From FEN-1219 sp963744305 (lineage in GTDB: Bacteria; Pseudomonadota; Gammaproteobacteria; Steroidobacterales; Rariloculaceae): a stretch of 64,000 nucleotides of DNA. The translations under genes and the position numbers were made by a program. This document shows, piece after piece, positions 49,572 through 58,356 of this stretch (positions within the stretch are counted from its first letter, which is position 1; each line of letters begins with the position of its first letter). The DNA is taken from contig CAVUTF010000009.1 of the NCBI GenBank assembly GCA_963744305.1, forward strand, positions 124,001 to 188,000. The letters run 5' to 3'. The notes below the pieces were generated by a model. That model did no database searches. It was given only the letters and a program-made list of their open reading frames with translations, and was not told the DNA's origin.

Positions 49572-50318
49572 TTACCGAACCCCGAGCGCCTCGCGCACCT
49601 GCTGCGCGTTCATTCCCGTTACCCAGACCGGTGTGCCGCGGTCGAACTCCTTGGCGCGCGCGAGCGGCCCGACAAGCACAGGTTCGAAGCCTGCGTCGCG
49701 CACAAGCGCCGCCACACGTTCGCGGTCCTCAGCGTTATCGCCTGCGATCGGAACGCCGATCCGCACGCCGTTGGGTGCGGGGTCCGCGAGCATGCGTGCG
49801 CCGAGCGCATTGAAGGCCTTCACGACGCGGGCACCCGGCAGATACTGCGCCATCGCCTGCCCGGTGCCCATCCCGAGCCACTGTGCGGTCTGCTCCTCGC
49901 CGTCGCGGTCGGCGCGGGGGTTAGTCATGTCGATGACGACCTTGCCGCGAAGAAGCTCGCCGATGTCTTGGCCGAGTTGCGGGACGGCACTCGGTGGCAC
50001 TGCGAGCACGACCACGTCGCCGAAGAAGGCAGCCGCGTCCGCGTAGCCGGCGCTCGCACGCGGCGCCGCCTGCTGTACGAGCGGCATTAGCTCGCCCGGG
50101 TTCCGCGACGCCCAGAGCACCTGGTGCCCCGCCTTCGCCCAAGCCACTCCGAGGGGGCCTCCCATGTTTCCGGCACCGATGATGCCGATACGCATCGCGC
50201 GCCCTTCCTGCTGCGCTACGCCTTGCGCGACGAGAGGCGCGACCGCGGTGAGCGCAACCAGGCCGACCGCAACGGCCAACAGAAATCCGAAAGGGCGAGC
50301 TGAAAACTTCGTGTGCAT
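49572..50318 (-). CDS. F420-dependent-NADP-reductase-like NAD(P)-binding protein with N-terminal leader
   Basis: 248 residues. A hydrophobic leader (GFLLAVAVGLVALTAVAPLVAQG) precedes a Rossmann domain MRIGIIGAGNMGGPLGVAWAKAGHQV and family segments LWASRNPGEL, VVVLAVPPSAV, VVIDMTNPRAD, RVVKAFNALGA. This family (F420_oxidored, PF03807) includes archaeal F420:NADP oxidoreductases and NADP-binding proteins of unknown role in bacteria. The predicted export is unusual for an NADP enzyme. GGAG precedes the ATG. It follows the nitrile gene cluster and the alpha/beta-hydrolase by 14 bp. Confidence 0.8.
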   Translation of the reverse strand: MHTKFSARPFGFLLAVAVGLVALTAVAPLVAQGVAQQEGRAMRIGIIGAGNMGGPLGVAWAKAGHQVLWASRNPGELMPLVQQAAPRASAGYADAAAFFGDVVVLAVPPSAVPQLGQDIGELLRGKVVIDMTNPRADRDGEEQTAQWLGMGTGQAMAQYLPGARVVKAFNALGARMLADPAPNGVRIGVPIAGDNAEDRERVAALVRDAGFEPVLVGPLARAKEFDRGTPVWVTGMNAQQVREALGVR

Positions 50319-50332
50319 GTGTTTCTCCAGCG

Positions 50333-51385
50333 TCAACCAGAACGGACTTCGTTCGGCGGCGCGGACAGGAATGCGATCGTGGCGTGCCAGACCTGCTTGC
50401 GATTGTAAGAAAGCGTCGTCGAGTGCGCCGTGTTGGCCAACAGCACGAATTGCCGCTCGCCGTTCGGCAGCCGTCGATAGAACTCGAGCGAGTCTTCGAG
50501 CGTCGAATTGCCGTCGTACTCGCCGGTGAGCATCAGCACCGGCGCGAGCACCTTCTCCGGGTGCACGACCGGCATGTTCGCCGTCATGTCGAGATACGTT
50601 CCCGTCGGGACCTCTTCGCCGAATTTCAGCTCGGCGTCCGCGAGCGCCTCGGCTACGCGCGGATCGGACGTGCCTTCCTTGTCGCGCGTGAAGATGCTGC
50701 GGATCATCTCGCGATCACGCACGCGCCGATTGTGCGTGCGATAGAACTCCGTCTGCTCCGCGCGACGCGCGAGCGTCGGCGAGCCGGCGCCGGTGTAGGT
50801 GAACGCCAGCAGCACGAGCTTGTGAATCAACTCCGGATGATCCATGGCGAGCACTCCGGCGCGTAGCCCGCCCGAGGATTCGCCGACGAAGCTGAACTTC
50901 GTCTGGCCGGTTTCCTTCGTCACGAGCTCTGCGGCGGCCTTAAGATCCGCGGCGCCGCTAGCGACGTCGGAGTTGCCGTCGGTCCGCGACGAGCGGCCGT
51001 AGTTCTCGTGGTCCACCGCCCAGACGTCGAATCCGCCGCGCGCGAGAGCGTCCATGATCGAATAGTCGCCCGCGCCCGGCACCGTGAGATCGTAGGTGGC
51101 GCGCGCCGACATCGATGAGCCGTGCACCATGAACACGACCGGCCGCGCTGGTTCGCCTGCTCGCGGCGCACCGAGGCGTTTGCGAAAGCAGTACAGCCGC
51201 ACGTCGCCTTTGGTGGCCCAATACTCCCCGCTCCAAATCTCGCCGCTCGTTTGCGCTTCGGCTGGCGCGCTACCGATCATGCCCGACACGAGCCCGGCGC
51301 CCACGCCCAGCCCGGCTGTTTTCATGAGCGTTCGGCGCGCGAAGCTCTGCGGGCTCATCGAGTCGCGTTCATCGATTTGTCGCAT
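50333..51385 (-). CDS. Tat-exported alpha/beta hydrolase
   Basis: 350 residues. FARRTLMKTAGLGVGAGLVS is a twin-arginine signal, followed by a hydrolase fold: VVFMVHGSSMSARATYD, AVDHENYGRSSRTDG, FVGESSGGLRAGV with nucleophile serine, MLTGEYDGNSTL (acid) and LLANTAHSTTL (histidine). Ester or amide hydrolysis outside the cytoplasm is expected. Starts 29 bp after the nitrile hydratase accessory gene, so it may act on products or precursors of the nitrile pathway (inference). Confidence 0.87.
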   Translation of the reverse strand: MRQIDERDSMSPQSFARRTLMKTAGLGVGAGLVSGMIGSAPAEAQTSGEIWSGEYWATKGDVRLYCFRKRLGAPRAGEPARPVVFMVHGSSMSARATYDLTVPGAGDYSIMDALARGGFDVWAVDHENYGRSSRTDGNSDVASGAADLKAAAELVTKETGQTKFSFVGESSGGLRAGVLAMDHPELIHKLVLLAFTYTGAGSPTLARRAEQTEFYRTHNRRVRDREMIRSIFTRDKEGTSDPRVAEALADAELKFGEEVPTGTYLDMTANMPVVHPEKVLAPVLMLTGEYDGNSTLEDSLEFYRRLPNGERQFVLLANTAHSTTLSYNRKQVWHATIAFLSAPPNEVRSG

Positions 51386-51414
51386 CGTAGTGTTCCCCTG
51401 TTCTTCGGTGCAGG

Positions 51415-51777
51415 CTAATCCGCGTCGTGGTGCTCGTCGTGATCGTGAAGCTCTACCGGTTGGCCGTGCGGTGTGTGGCGGTACGCGTCGGCCCATTCTT
51501 CCTTGCGCGCGGCGAGCGACTCGATGTCCGCGAGACCCTTGCTCGTGACGAGACGCTCGAGCGCAGCGAGCCAGTATTCGTAGTACCTCGAGCCGTCGTC
51601 AGCCTCGCCGCGGTCCGCCGCTGATTTGATTTCAGCCGCGAGTGCGTCTGCCCATTCACGCCATGTGAAGTGACCCGCCTCCGAGAGGCGGACAGCCAGC
51701 GCAAAAGCCTGTGCCTGCCATGGCTCGGCGAACACCGGAGCGTCGGCCGGATCGCGCTTGAGCTCAGGCACGCTCAA
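51415..51777 (-). CDS. Nitrile hydratase accessory (activator) protein
   Basis: 120 residues of the nitrile-hydratase-beta-like accessory family (P14K/NhlE type): VFAEPWQAQAFALAVRLSEAGHFTWREWADAL, given in part, then YYEYWLAALERLVTSKGL. The C-terminal HDHDEHHDAD is a histidine-rich metal-binding tail fitting cobalt delivery. It inserts cobalt or helps cysteine oxidation in the alpha subunit. The start is TTG 51777 or GTG 51771, overlapping the beta-subunit stop. Confidence 0.88.
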   Translation of the reverse strand: MSVPELKRDPADAPVFAEPWQAQAFALAVRLSEAGHFTWREWADALAAEIKSAADRGEADDGSRYYEYWLAALERLVTSKGLADIESLAARKEEWADAYRHTPHGQPVELHDHDEHHDAD

Positions 51778-52423
51778 GGTAGTCGTCCCACATGTCGAGA
51801 TAGACGAAATCGCGCGGCGACGCGGCTTCGCCCCACAGCTCGCGTGCGGTGAAGCGGACGCTGTACACGTGCTGGCGTTTGTCGCCCAAATCGTGCGCCA
51901 CCGTGTCCGGAAAGTTGTAGACGCCGTGATCGCGCTCGATCGTTCCGACTTTCCCGCGCGCGTAGCGCGGGAGCCGCGTGTGACCGGGAGGATTGATGTT
52001 CAGCGCGCGCACGCGTTGCCGGACTCCGAACTTCGGTTTGACGCCGGGCTCATCCGCGGACGCGATCCTGCGGTTCACGCCGAGCGGCACCATCTCCACG
52101 GTCAGCGCCGGCGTCGCCGGCACTGCGCCTGCGGCCGCATGGCCGCTCGCGACTTCGTCCGCGGTGACGAACCCAGAGCTCAAGACCTGCTGAACGAGGC
52201 GCGTGAACCAACGCTCGTAGTAGCTCGAGCGCAGGTACTCCTCTGCGGGCAGCAGCTCGATCCCATGCCGGGAGCTGTCGAGCGTCCATCTGCGCCAAGC
52301 GCCCATCGCGCGGCTCATGGCATAGACGCGGCCTTCCCAAGGCTCGTGAAAAACCGGCTCGTCCTTCTCGTACTGGATCGGACCCATGCCGTGCATGCCG
52401 CCCATGTCATGCACGCCGTTCAT
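51764..52423 (-). CDS. nthB: Nitrile hydratase subunit beta
   Basis: 219 residues, normal length. MNGVHDMGGMHGMGPI is the hallmark N-terminus; EPVFHEPWEGRVYAMSRAMG, YYERWFTRLV and the C-terminal barrel (FGVRQRVRALNINPPGHTRLPRYARG, RQHVYSVRFTARELWG), cited in part, complete the fold; the barrel arginines support the alpha-subunit active site. The start overlaps the alpha stop as ATGA. No signal peptide is seen, so export would require co-transport with alpha. Converts nitriles to amides together with alpha. Confidence 0.95.
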   Translation of the reverse strand: MNGVHDMGGMHGMGPIQYEKDEPVFHEPWEGRVYAMSRAMGAWRRWTLDSSRHGIELLPAEEYLRSSYYERWFTRLVQQVLSSGFVTADEVASGHAAAGAVPATPALTVEMVPLGVNRRIASADEPGVKPKFGVRQRVRALNINPPGHTRLPRYARGKVGTIERDHGVYNFPDTVAHDLGDKRQHVYSVRFTARELWGEAASPRDFVYLDMWDDYLERA

Positions 52424-53109
52424 GCGTCCGCTCCCGGCGTTACTTTCGCGACGCCGATGATCGCGTCGCGCGTGACGAGTCCCGCCAGCTCGTCTTCGGT
52501 CATGTTTTCGGTACCGGCTGGGCGTTCAGGGATCACGAGGTAGCGCAGCTCCGCCGTGCTGTCCCACACGCGCACTTCGACGTCCTCATCGAGCTGCGTT
52601 CCGAACTCGCGCAACACCCCGCGCGGATCCATGACGGCGCGGGATCTATAGGGAGCAGACTTGTACCAGGTCGGCGGCAATCCGAGGATCGTCCACGGAT
52701 AGCACGAGCACAGTGTGCAAACCACCAGGTTGTGGACTTTGGCGCTGTTTTCGATGGCCACCATGTGCTCGCCCTGCCCGCTCGTGTAGCCGAGCTCGGC
52801 GATCGCGGCCGGGGCATTCGCGAGCAGCCGGTCCTTGTACGCGGGATCGACCCATGCGCGCGCGACGACGCGCGCTCCGTTGCGCGGGCCGATCTTGTGC
52901 TCCATGGTGTCTACGATCGCGTCGAGCGCCTGCGGATCCACGAGCCCCTTCTCCACGAGCAACGACTCGAGCGCTTTGACGCGCAAAGTCAAATCGGAGG
53001 GGACGGCTTGATGCTCATGGTCGTGAGGCTCGAGCGACTGGCCGCTCGCTTGGCCGGCCAGCGTCGTGGCACCCACTGCCGTGCCTTTCAAGAAATCGCG
53101 TCGGTCGAT
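52420..53109 (-). CDS. nthA: Nitrile hydratase subunit alpha, cobalt type, with Tat-like leader
   Basis: About 229 residues. The metal motif VCTLCSCYPW (three cysteines, threonine variant typical of cobalt enzymes) lies at about 124-133 of the canonical part, preceded by RVKALESLLVEKGLV. The open frame reaches upstream of the usual N-terminus to IDRRDFLKGTAVGATT and LAGQASGQS, a twin-arginine signal with A-x-A-like end. No ATG exists in this frame: candidates are TTG 53091 (inside the signal) or an ATC at 53109 preceded by GAGGG at 7-nt spacing. Either a rare AUC start, or a 1-base error. Nitrile hydratases are normally cytoplasmic, so this is notable. Confidence 0.88.
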   Translation of the reverse strand: MDRRDFLKGTAVGATTLAGQASGQSLEPHDHEHQAVPSDLTLRVKALESLLVEKGLVDPQALDAIVDTMEHKIGPRNGARVVARAWVDPAYKDRLLANAPAAIAELGYTSGQGEHMVAIENSAKVHNLVVCTLCSCYPWTILGLPPTWYKSAPYRSRAVMDPRGVLREFGTQLDEDVEVRVWDSTAELRYLVIPERPAGTENMTEDELAGLVTRDAIIGVAKVTPGADA

Positions 53110-53226
53110 GGGCGTGCCCTCGCAGAGGTCTCCGCCGAAGACTGTGCTCGCGGCATCAAGGCGCCGTCAAGGCCGTATGGACTCACGGCACGCTATGCGA
53201 GCACCCGCCAGCAACCGCGTGAATCC

Positions 53227-54608
53227 CTACGCGCGCAGCGCGCGTTCCGCCCAAGCCGCCCACGCAAGGAGCGCCATATCGGCATCGAAGGCGCCGACGA
53301 GCTGCACGCCGAGCGGCAACCCGTGCGCGCCGCTCCCATGCGGCAAAGTCACACACGGCACGCCGAGCAAGGTCCAGGCGCGGTTGAACACCGGATCACC
53401 GGTCGAGTCGAGCGACGCGGGCGCTTCGCTCGGCGCGCTCGGAGTGAGCAGGAAATCGAACTCGCGCATTTGGTCCGCGAGCGCCTGCCGGCAGCCGCGT
53501 GCTACCGCGAGCACCTCGTCGTACTCGGAGCGCTTCACCTTCCGTCCGGCGTCGAGCCGCGACTTGATGATGACGCTGAGCTCGTCGGGGTACGTAGCAT
53601 ATTCCCAGGCGAGCGCGCGCGCGGCCTCGAAGCCCTGGATCGCTTCGTGGCGATCGAAAAGCGTCTCGCTGCCTTGCGGTAAGTCGAACGACTGGACCCG
53701 CGCGCCCGCTTGCGCGAGGCGCTGCGCGGCGGCTTCGAGATTCGCGTGCGTCGCCGCATCGGCGTCGCTCCACCGCGGCGTACGGCACAGACCGACGCGG
53801 GGCCTTTCGATTGCGGCCCCAAAGTCGGGCGGCGCGCGGCCGGAAAGTGCCTCGAGCACGAGAGCGAGATCCTCGGGATGTCTGGCAAACGCACCGATGG
53901 TGTCGAGAGACTCGGCTTGCATCTTGAGCCCGGCGCGATTCACCAAGCCGAAGCTCGGCTTGCAGCCCACGGCACCGCAATATGCCGCGGGTCGGATGAC
54001 CGACCCACCCGTCTGTGTGCCGAGCGCCGCCGGCACCATGAAATCGGCCACCGCAGCCGCCGAACCGCTCGATGAGCCGCCGGGTGTGTGCGCGGGGTTG
54101 TGCGGATTGCGGGTCTTTGAGGGGTTGCTATACGCAAACTCCGTGCTGACGGTCTTACCGAGAATCACGGCACCGGCCTGCCGCAGCGCCATGACGCAAG
54201 AGGCATCCGCGCGGGGTCGGTGCCCGCGGTAGATGGACGAGTTGTACTCGGTGGGCAAATCCGCGGTGTCGAGCACGTCCTTGATGCCGACCGGCACACC
54301 GTGCAGCAGCCCGCGACGCGGGCTGCGGTCGAGCTCCCGTGCCTGCGCCAGCGCGTAGTCCGGCTCAAGGTATGCCCATGCCTGCACCTGCCCGTCGCGC
54401 TCGACGATGCGCGCGAGGCAAGCGGACACGAGCGCTTCGCTCGTGAGCTCCCCACGCGCGATCCGCCGCGCGGCCTCGGCCGCGCCGAGCTCGTGCAGTG
54501 CTGCGGTGCTCGCGGCACCACCTTGTTGGGCGCCAGCAAGGTCGGGCTTGAGGCAAGTAGCGCGCCAGCGTTGGCAGTGATCGCAACGTATTCGCGGCGA
54601 GTCAGCAT
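53227..54608 (-). CDS. Amidase (amidase signature family) with Tat-like leader, one frameshift
   Basis: About 460 residues. ATG 54608 begins MLTRREYVAITANAGALLAS, a twin-arginine-like signal. After a 1-base change near 54525 the amidase follows: LHELGAAEAARRIARGELTS, GVPVGIKDVLDTADLP (catalytic lysine), NPAHTPGGSSSGSAAAVADF and GTQTGGSVIRPAAYCG (the Ser-cis-Ser-Lys set and the GGSS signature). It hydrolyses amides to acids, the natural second step after nitrile hydratase, and sits 118 bp upstream of the alpha subunit in the same direction. Confidence 0.87.
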
Positions 54609-54646
54609 CGTCAGACCCCGAAAAGCTGCGGGCTAAGGATTATCCG

Positions 54647-55790
54647 TTACTGCGTTTCTGCTTGCCAGATTGCAGTCGCATGTCGGGCTGCCGCGCCGAG
54701 CTCGTGCTCGGGCCCACCAATCGCGAACCGCGAGCTTCCCGCCGGTGCCGACGTCATCATCTCGATCAACGCTTCGGTCACGCGCGGCTCGAGTCCTTCG
54801 GTGTGACCCTTATCGATCCTGAGGACGTCCGCAACGCACTTTGCCGCCGCTGCAACGCGGGTAGACGAAAACCTCGGCGATTCCGGGCCGCGCCTCTCTC
54901 CCCAGCTCGCGCCGCGGCCCGGCGTCGACGCGGACACGTAGCCCTTCATCGTGTCCACGACGTCGGCGCGCCGCTCCCTGGGGCCGCACTCGATACTTGT
55001 CTGCGAAGCGGCGAGCCTTCAGGCAACGCGACGATCTCGTGCTCGCCCGAGGTGAAGACGTATGAGATATCGCAGTCCGGCATGACGGCGAAGCCGGGCC
55101 GCGGCGTATTCGCACCGCCCGACGAGAGCGCCGCGGGGGGTCCGTTCGGGCCGAAGAAATCGGGAGCCACCTCGGCGCGTCCGATGCGTCCTCCCGACAG
55201 ACTGAGCCAACGTCGACCTTGCTCTTGAAAAAGTCCGTGCAGACGATTCGGTTCGAGGTCATTCCGCCTTGCGAATGGCCGGCGAGCCAAAAGGACCGGA
55301 TCTTGTCGCGTCCGAACCGCTCGACCACGAGCTTCACGATGTTCTGCAGGTAAGCGTCGTCGGTCTCCGACGTCCACATGCGCACCGGGGCACCCGCGCC
55401 GATCGCGCCCGACCCTGCGGCGGTGGGCGTTGCGATGACGAGTCGATACTTGTGCACATAGTCGAGCGCCGGAAAATAGTGGCGCTGCCAATTGCCGATC
55501 GAACCCGCGCCGTGGATGCTGAGAATGAACACGACCTTCTCGTCGGGCGCCAGATCGCACGGGAAATCGAGAAAAAACTCGCGGCCCGTCTCAGGCTCCA
55601 TGGCATTGCCGCGGTCGGCCAATAGCTCCGGCGTACACGCATCCGCGCAGTGTCGAGGCGGCGGCGTTGCTACACTCGACGTCCGCTGGTCCCTGTGCCG
55701 ATGCCGCGGAAGCGGCCATGTCACATCGCTGACGACGACTGGCGGCGGCACGACCTGGTCCTTTCGAACATCCTGGTGCTGGTGTTTCAT
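54647..55790 (-). CDS. PHB-depolymerase/feruloyl-esterase-like alpha/beta hydrolase, frameshifted
   Basis: About 350 residues after correction; start uncertain because the N-terminal frame changes near 55620. Hydrolase motifs: VVFILSIHGAGSIGNWQRH, GAPVRMWTSETDDAYLQN, FWLAGHSQGGMTSNRI (nucleophile serine) and the end RIDKGHTEGLEPRVTEALI with the catalytic histidine. Frame changes near 55200, 55000 and 54900. The type resembles extracellular polyester depolymerases and feruloyl esterases. It follows the amidase gene's upstream region and may belong to the DUF6065 operon. Confidence 0.68.
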
Positions 55791-55903
55791 GCTGCCGCCT
55801 GATTCTTTTTGTAATCGGATAACAATATTAGCGCATCGCGCGCTCTGCGGTGCCGATGCAACGGCGAGCGCAGCGGGCCGACGCAGGCAACACGACGTCG
55901 GTC

Positions 55904-56803
55904 CTATGGTGACGTTGCGCTACGGCGGACGACTCGACTAAAACGACGACGGAGCCTCGAGCGCGTCCAGTTTTTGAAAGTCTTGAGGTCAAACGTCGTT
56001 CGATGCGAAGGCCCGTCCGGTGCCGCGTGCTCGCGATGCGGGATGGGACAGCTCGGACCCGAGGACGAACCGGCGGCGTCCGCCGGATAACGTGCCGGTG
56101 ATCCATCCGGATAGCGGCCCGCGAAGTAGTCTCGCTGCGTCTCGTATTGACCCTGCGGCGCGACAGCGATGTTCGACGAGCGCCGATTGACGAAGTCGTG
56201 AAAGCCCTGGCGGATTTCTGCGGGCGCAGCCTCGAACGGCTCGAACGAGCAATCGACTTGCTCGAGCAGCTCGAGCGGAAACGGTTGCACCATGCAGACC
56301 GGGTCGCCCTTCTTGAACTCGACAGGCACGCCGCCGCGAACCATCTTCCAGTTCATTGTGAAGGTATAGGGCGACCAATCGGTTTCGATCACGGCATCGA
56401 GCGGAACCGCGTCGGCCTTGACGTGGTTCGCGAGCCCGCGGAGCAGAAGCCCAATGCCAGGCGACGTGCGGAAGAGCCACGGGAGAACGAACGTGAGAAC
56501 GCCGCTGCCGAAATGCGAGATCGCCGTCCCCGCGAACTGCTGGAAACCGTCGGCATACCTGATCTCCACACCGTGATTGTCCATCTTCCCGTTCCACACG
56601 GCGGTAAAGGTGGCGGGACAACGAACGACCCAGCCGGCCATGTTGGCGGCGATCAGCGGCAGACATCGGTACGCGATCTTCTTATAGGTGTCGTCCATCC
56701 AGTCGCGCTTCGACGGCGCGGGCTCTATCACCCAACCTTCGGTCGAGCCGACCGCGTACGCCTTGAGCCATAACCGTTGCGCGGGGCGGTTCGCGTCGTT
56801 CAT
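55904..56803 (-). CDS. DUF6065 family protein
   Basis: 299 residues, about 245 of which match the DUF6065 pattern: EGWVIEPAPSKRDWMDDT, YRCLPLIAANMAGWVV, ISHFGSGVLTFVLPWLFRT, PLDAVIETDWSPYTFTMNWK and VCMVQPFPLELLEQV. Function unknown; the family is common in Proteobacteria and is often found near secondary-metabolite or modification genes. The C-terminal about 25 residues are basic and may be past the original stop. Confidence 0.7.
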   Translation of the reverse strand: MNDANRPAQRLWLKAYAVGSTEGWVIEPAPSKRDWMDDTYKKIAYRCLPLIAANMAGWVVRCPATFTAVWNGKMDNHGVEIRYADGFQQFAGTAISHFGSGVLTFVLPWLFRTSPGIGLLLRGLANHVKADAVPLDAVIETDWSPYTFTMNWKMVRGGVPVEFKKGDPVCMVQPFPLELLEQVDCSFEPFEAAPAEIRQGFHDFVNRRSSNIAVAPQGQYETQRDYFAGRYPDGSPARYPADAAGSSSGPSCPIPHREHAAPDGPSHRTTFDLKTFKNWTRSRLRRRFSRVVRRSATSP

Positions 56804-56958
56804 GGCAAGGCGTCGCCGCGTGCGCGTTGTTGGTCAGCGGGTCGCATACAAATCCTCGCCGGGCATGTGAATCGGGACAATTCTATCGAGAATCGCGCCA
56901 AACAACCTTCAATGCGAACAGGGCCGTGCCAAAGGCGCTTGACATCGTCGCATCCTTG

Positions 56959-56976
56959 TATAACGCTATGGTTATA
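56959..56976. promoter_or_regulatory. Operator palindrome upstream of the ArsR operon
   Basis: TATAAC-GCTATG-GTTATA forms 6-bp perfect arms 19 bp upstream of the ArsR start. Such dyads are typical autoregulatory sites of ArsR regulators paired with SRPBCC genes. It overlaps promoter elements: TTGACA at 56939 and TATAAT at 56975. Confidence 0.65.
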
Positions 56977-56994
56977 TAATGTAGAGGTTCTGAA

Positions 56995-57378
56995 ATGAAC
57001 GCTTCGCAGCGCCTGGACGCGACTTTCATGGCACTCGCCGATCCGACGCGGCGCGCGATTCTCGCACGCTTGGTGCAGGGGGAAGCGTCGGTCGCCGAGC
57101 TCGCGGGACCGTTCGATATCAGCCAGCCGGCGATCTCCAAGCATCTCAAGATCCTCGAGCGCGCCGAGCTCATCTCGGTTGGCCAGGACGCGCAGCGGCG
57201 ACCACGGCGGATCGAAGCGAAGCCGCTCGCTGAGGCGAGTGCCTGGCTCGAGCGCTACCGGGATGTCTGGGAAGCGAGCTTCGAGCGTCTGGACATCCTG
57301 CTGGAAGAACTGCAGACCAATCCGGCTAGGCGGAGCCACAAACGCAAAAGCAAGACAAAGAGGAGAAGGACATCATGA
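56995..57378 (+). CDS. ArsR-family transcriptional regulator
   Basis: 127 residues with a winged helix at about 10-80: FMALADPTRRAILARLVQGEASV, then FDISQPAISKHLKILERAELI and the wing QDAQRRPRRIEAKPL. No cysteine metal site typical of metal-sensing members is present. A basic tail (KSKTKRRRTS) ends the protein. It overlaps the SRPBCC gene by 4 nt and is preceded by the operator palindrome, so it most likely autorepresses the three-gene operon. Confidence 0.92.
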   Translation: MNASQRLDATFMALADPTRRAILARLVQGEASVAELAGPFDISQPAISKHLKILERAELISVGQDAQRRPRRIEAKPLAEASAWLERYRDVWEASFERLDILLEELQTNPARRSHKRKSKTKRRRTS

Positions 57379-57896
57379 TTACACTGCCAAAAGCACAAGT
57401 AAGCCTGCCGAGCGACAGCGAAGTGAAAGTCTCCCGGCAATTCAAAGCATCGCGCGACTTGGTGTATAGGGCGTACACAACGCCTGCGCTCGTGCAGCGG
57501 TGGCTACTCGGGCCGCCGGGCTGGACCATGCCAGTGTGCGAGATGGACGTGCGCGTGGGCGGGAAATATCGCTGGCGCTGGCGCAACGAAGAAGACGGCA
57601 AGGAGTTTGGCTTCCACGGAGAGTACAAAGAAGTCTCCGCCCCGCGGAGGATCGTGCACACCGAGTTCTACGATCCCGGCGACGTCGGTGGCGATATGGG
57701 CGACGGTGCGCTCATCACGGTTGAGCTGACCGAGAAAGGCGGCATGACCACGCTGGTTTCGCTGATGGATTTTCATTCCAAGCAGGCCCGCGATGCCGCA
57801 GTGTCGACCGGCATGACTGACGGCATGGAATCCAGCTACCAGCTGCTCGACGGCTTGCTCTCGGACTCCCCTGAGCTCGTCGAAGCCAGCTCGTAA
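57375..57896 (+). CDS. SRPBCC (AHSA1/START-like) domain protein
   Basis: 173 residues. The single SRPBCC domain is recognised by VKVSRQFKASRDLVYRAYT, WLLGPPGWTMPVCEMDVRVGG, given in part, FHGEYKEVSAPRRIVHTEFY and the C-terminal MESSYQLLDGLLS. Members bind hydrophobic ligands or act in ligand-linked regulation. Coupled to the upstream arsR gene (4-nt overlap) in the common ArsR-SRPBCC arrangement. Confidence 0.9.
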   Translation: MITLPKAQVSLPSDSEVKVSRQFKASRDLVYRAYTTPALVQRWLLGPPGWTMPVCEMDVRVGGKYRWRWRNEEDGKEFGFHGEYKEVSAPRRIVHTEFYDPGDVGGDMGDGALITVELTEKGGMTTLVSLMDFHSKQARDAAVSTGMTDGMESSYQLLDGLLSDSPELVEASS

Positions 57897-57907
57897 GGCG
57901 AATTCGC

Positions 57908-58294
57908 ATGTTCAAGAAAGTGGCATTCACGATGTACCCGATCAAAGACGTTGCGCGAGCGCGCGCGTTTTACGAGCAGACGCTCGGACTGAAGGTCGGC
58001 TTGGCCGGCGGGCAAGGCGACATGCACTGGATTGAGTACGATTTACCGGGGGGCGGCTGCCTTGCCCTAACCAACACGACCGGCGCGGAGCCAAGCTCCA
58101 CGGCGGGCGGCACCGTGGCGCTCGAGGTGGAAGACCTGATCGGTTTGCTGGAAGCCCTCAAGAGCAAGGGCGTCAGGCTCAAGAGTGATGTCATTCGCGG
58201 CCCGAAGTGCCGGATGGCGGTGTGTCTGGATTCGGAGGGCAATTCGATCCTGCTGCACCAGCTCGACCCGGCGCCTAAAGCAATCCTAAGTTGA
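57908..58294 (+). CDS. VOC (glyoxalase-like) family protein
   Basis: 128 residues. MYPIKDVARARAFYEQTLGLKV and DSEGNSILLHQL are the typical first and last strands of a single-domain glyoxalase/bleomycin-resistance-like protein. The metal-binding positions are poorly conserved, so a binding protein rather than an enzyme is possible. Third gene of the ArsR-SRPBCC operon, 11 bp after the second. Confidence 0.86.
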   Translation: MFKKVAFTMYPIKDVARARAFYEQTLGLKVGLAGGQGDMHWIEYDLPGGGCLALTNTTGAEPSSTAGGTVALEVEDLIGLLEALKSKGVRLKSDVIRGPKCRMAVCLDSEGNSILLHQLDPAPKAILS

Positions 58295-58356
58295 CGGGCG
58301 CGTCCGGCGGCCGTAGCGTTCTTCGTGTCGTTGCGCGTCGCCAGATAGGAGGTCGC

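Noticed and set aside
49493..49813. Plus-strand gene driven by the TATAAT at 49526
   Set aside because: The downstream open frame is antisense to the reductase-like gene, is arginine-rich and has no ribosome site.
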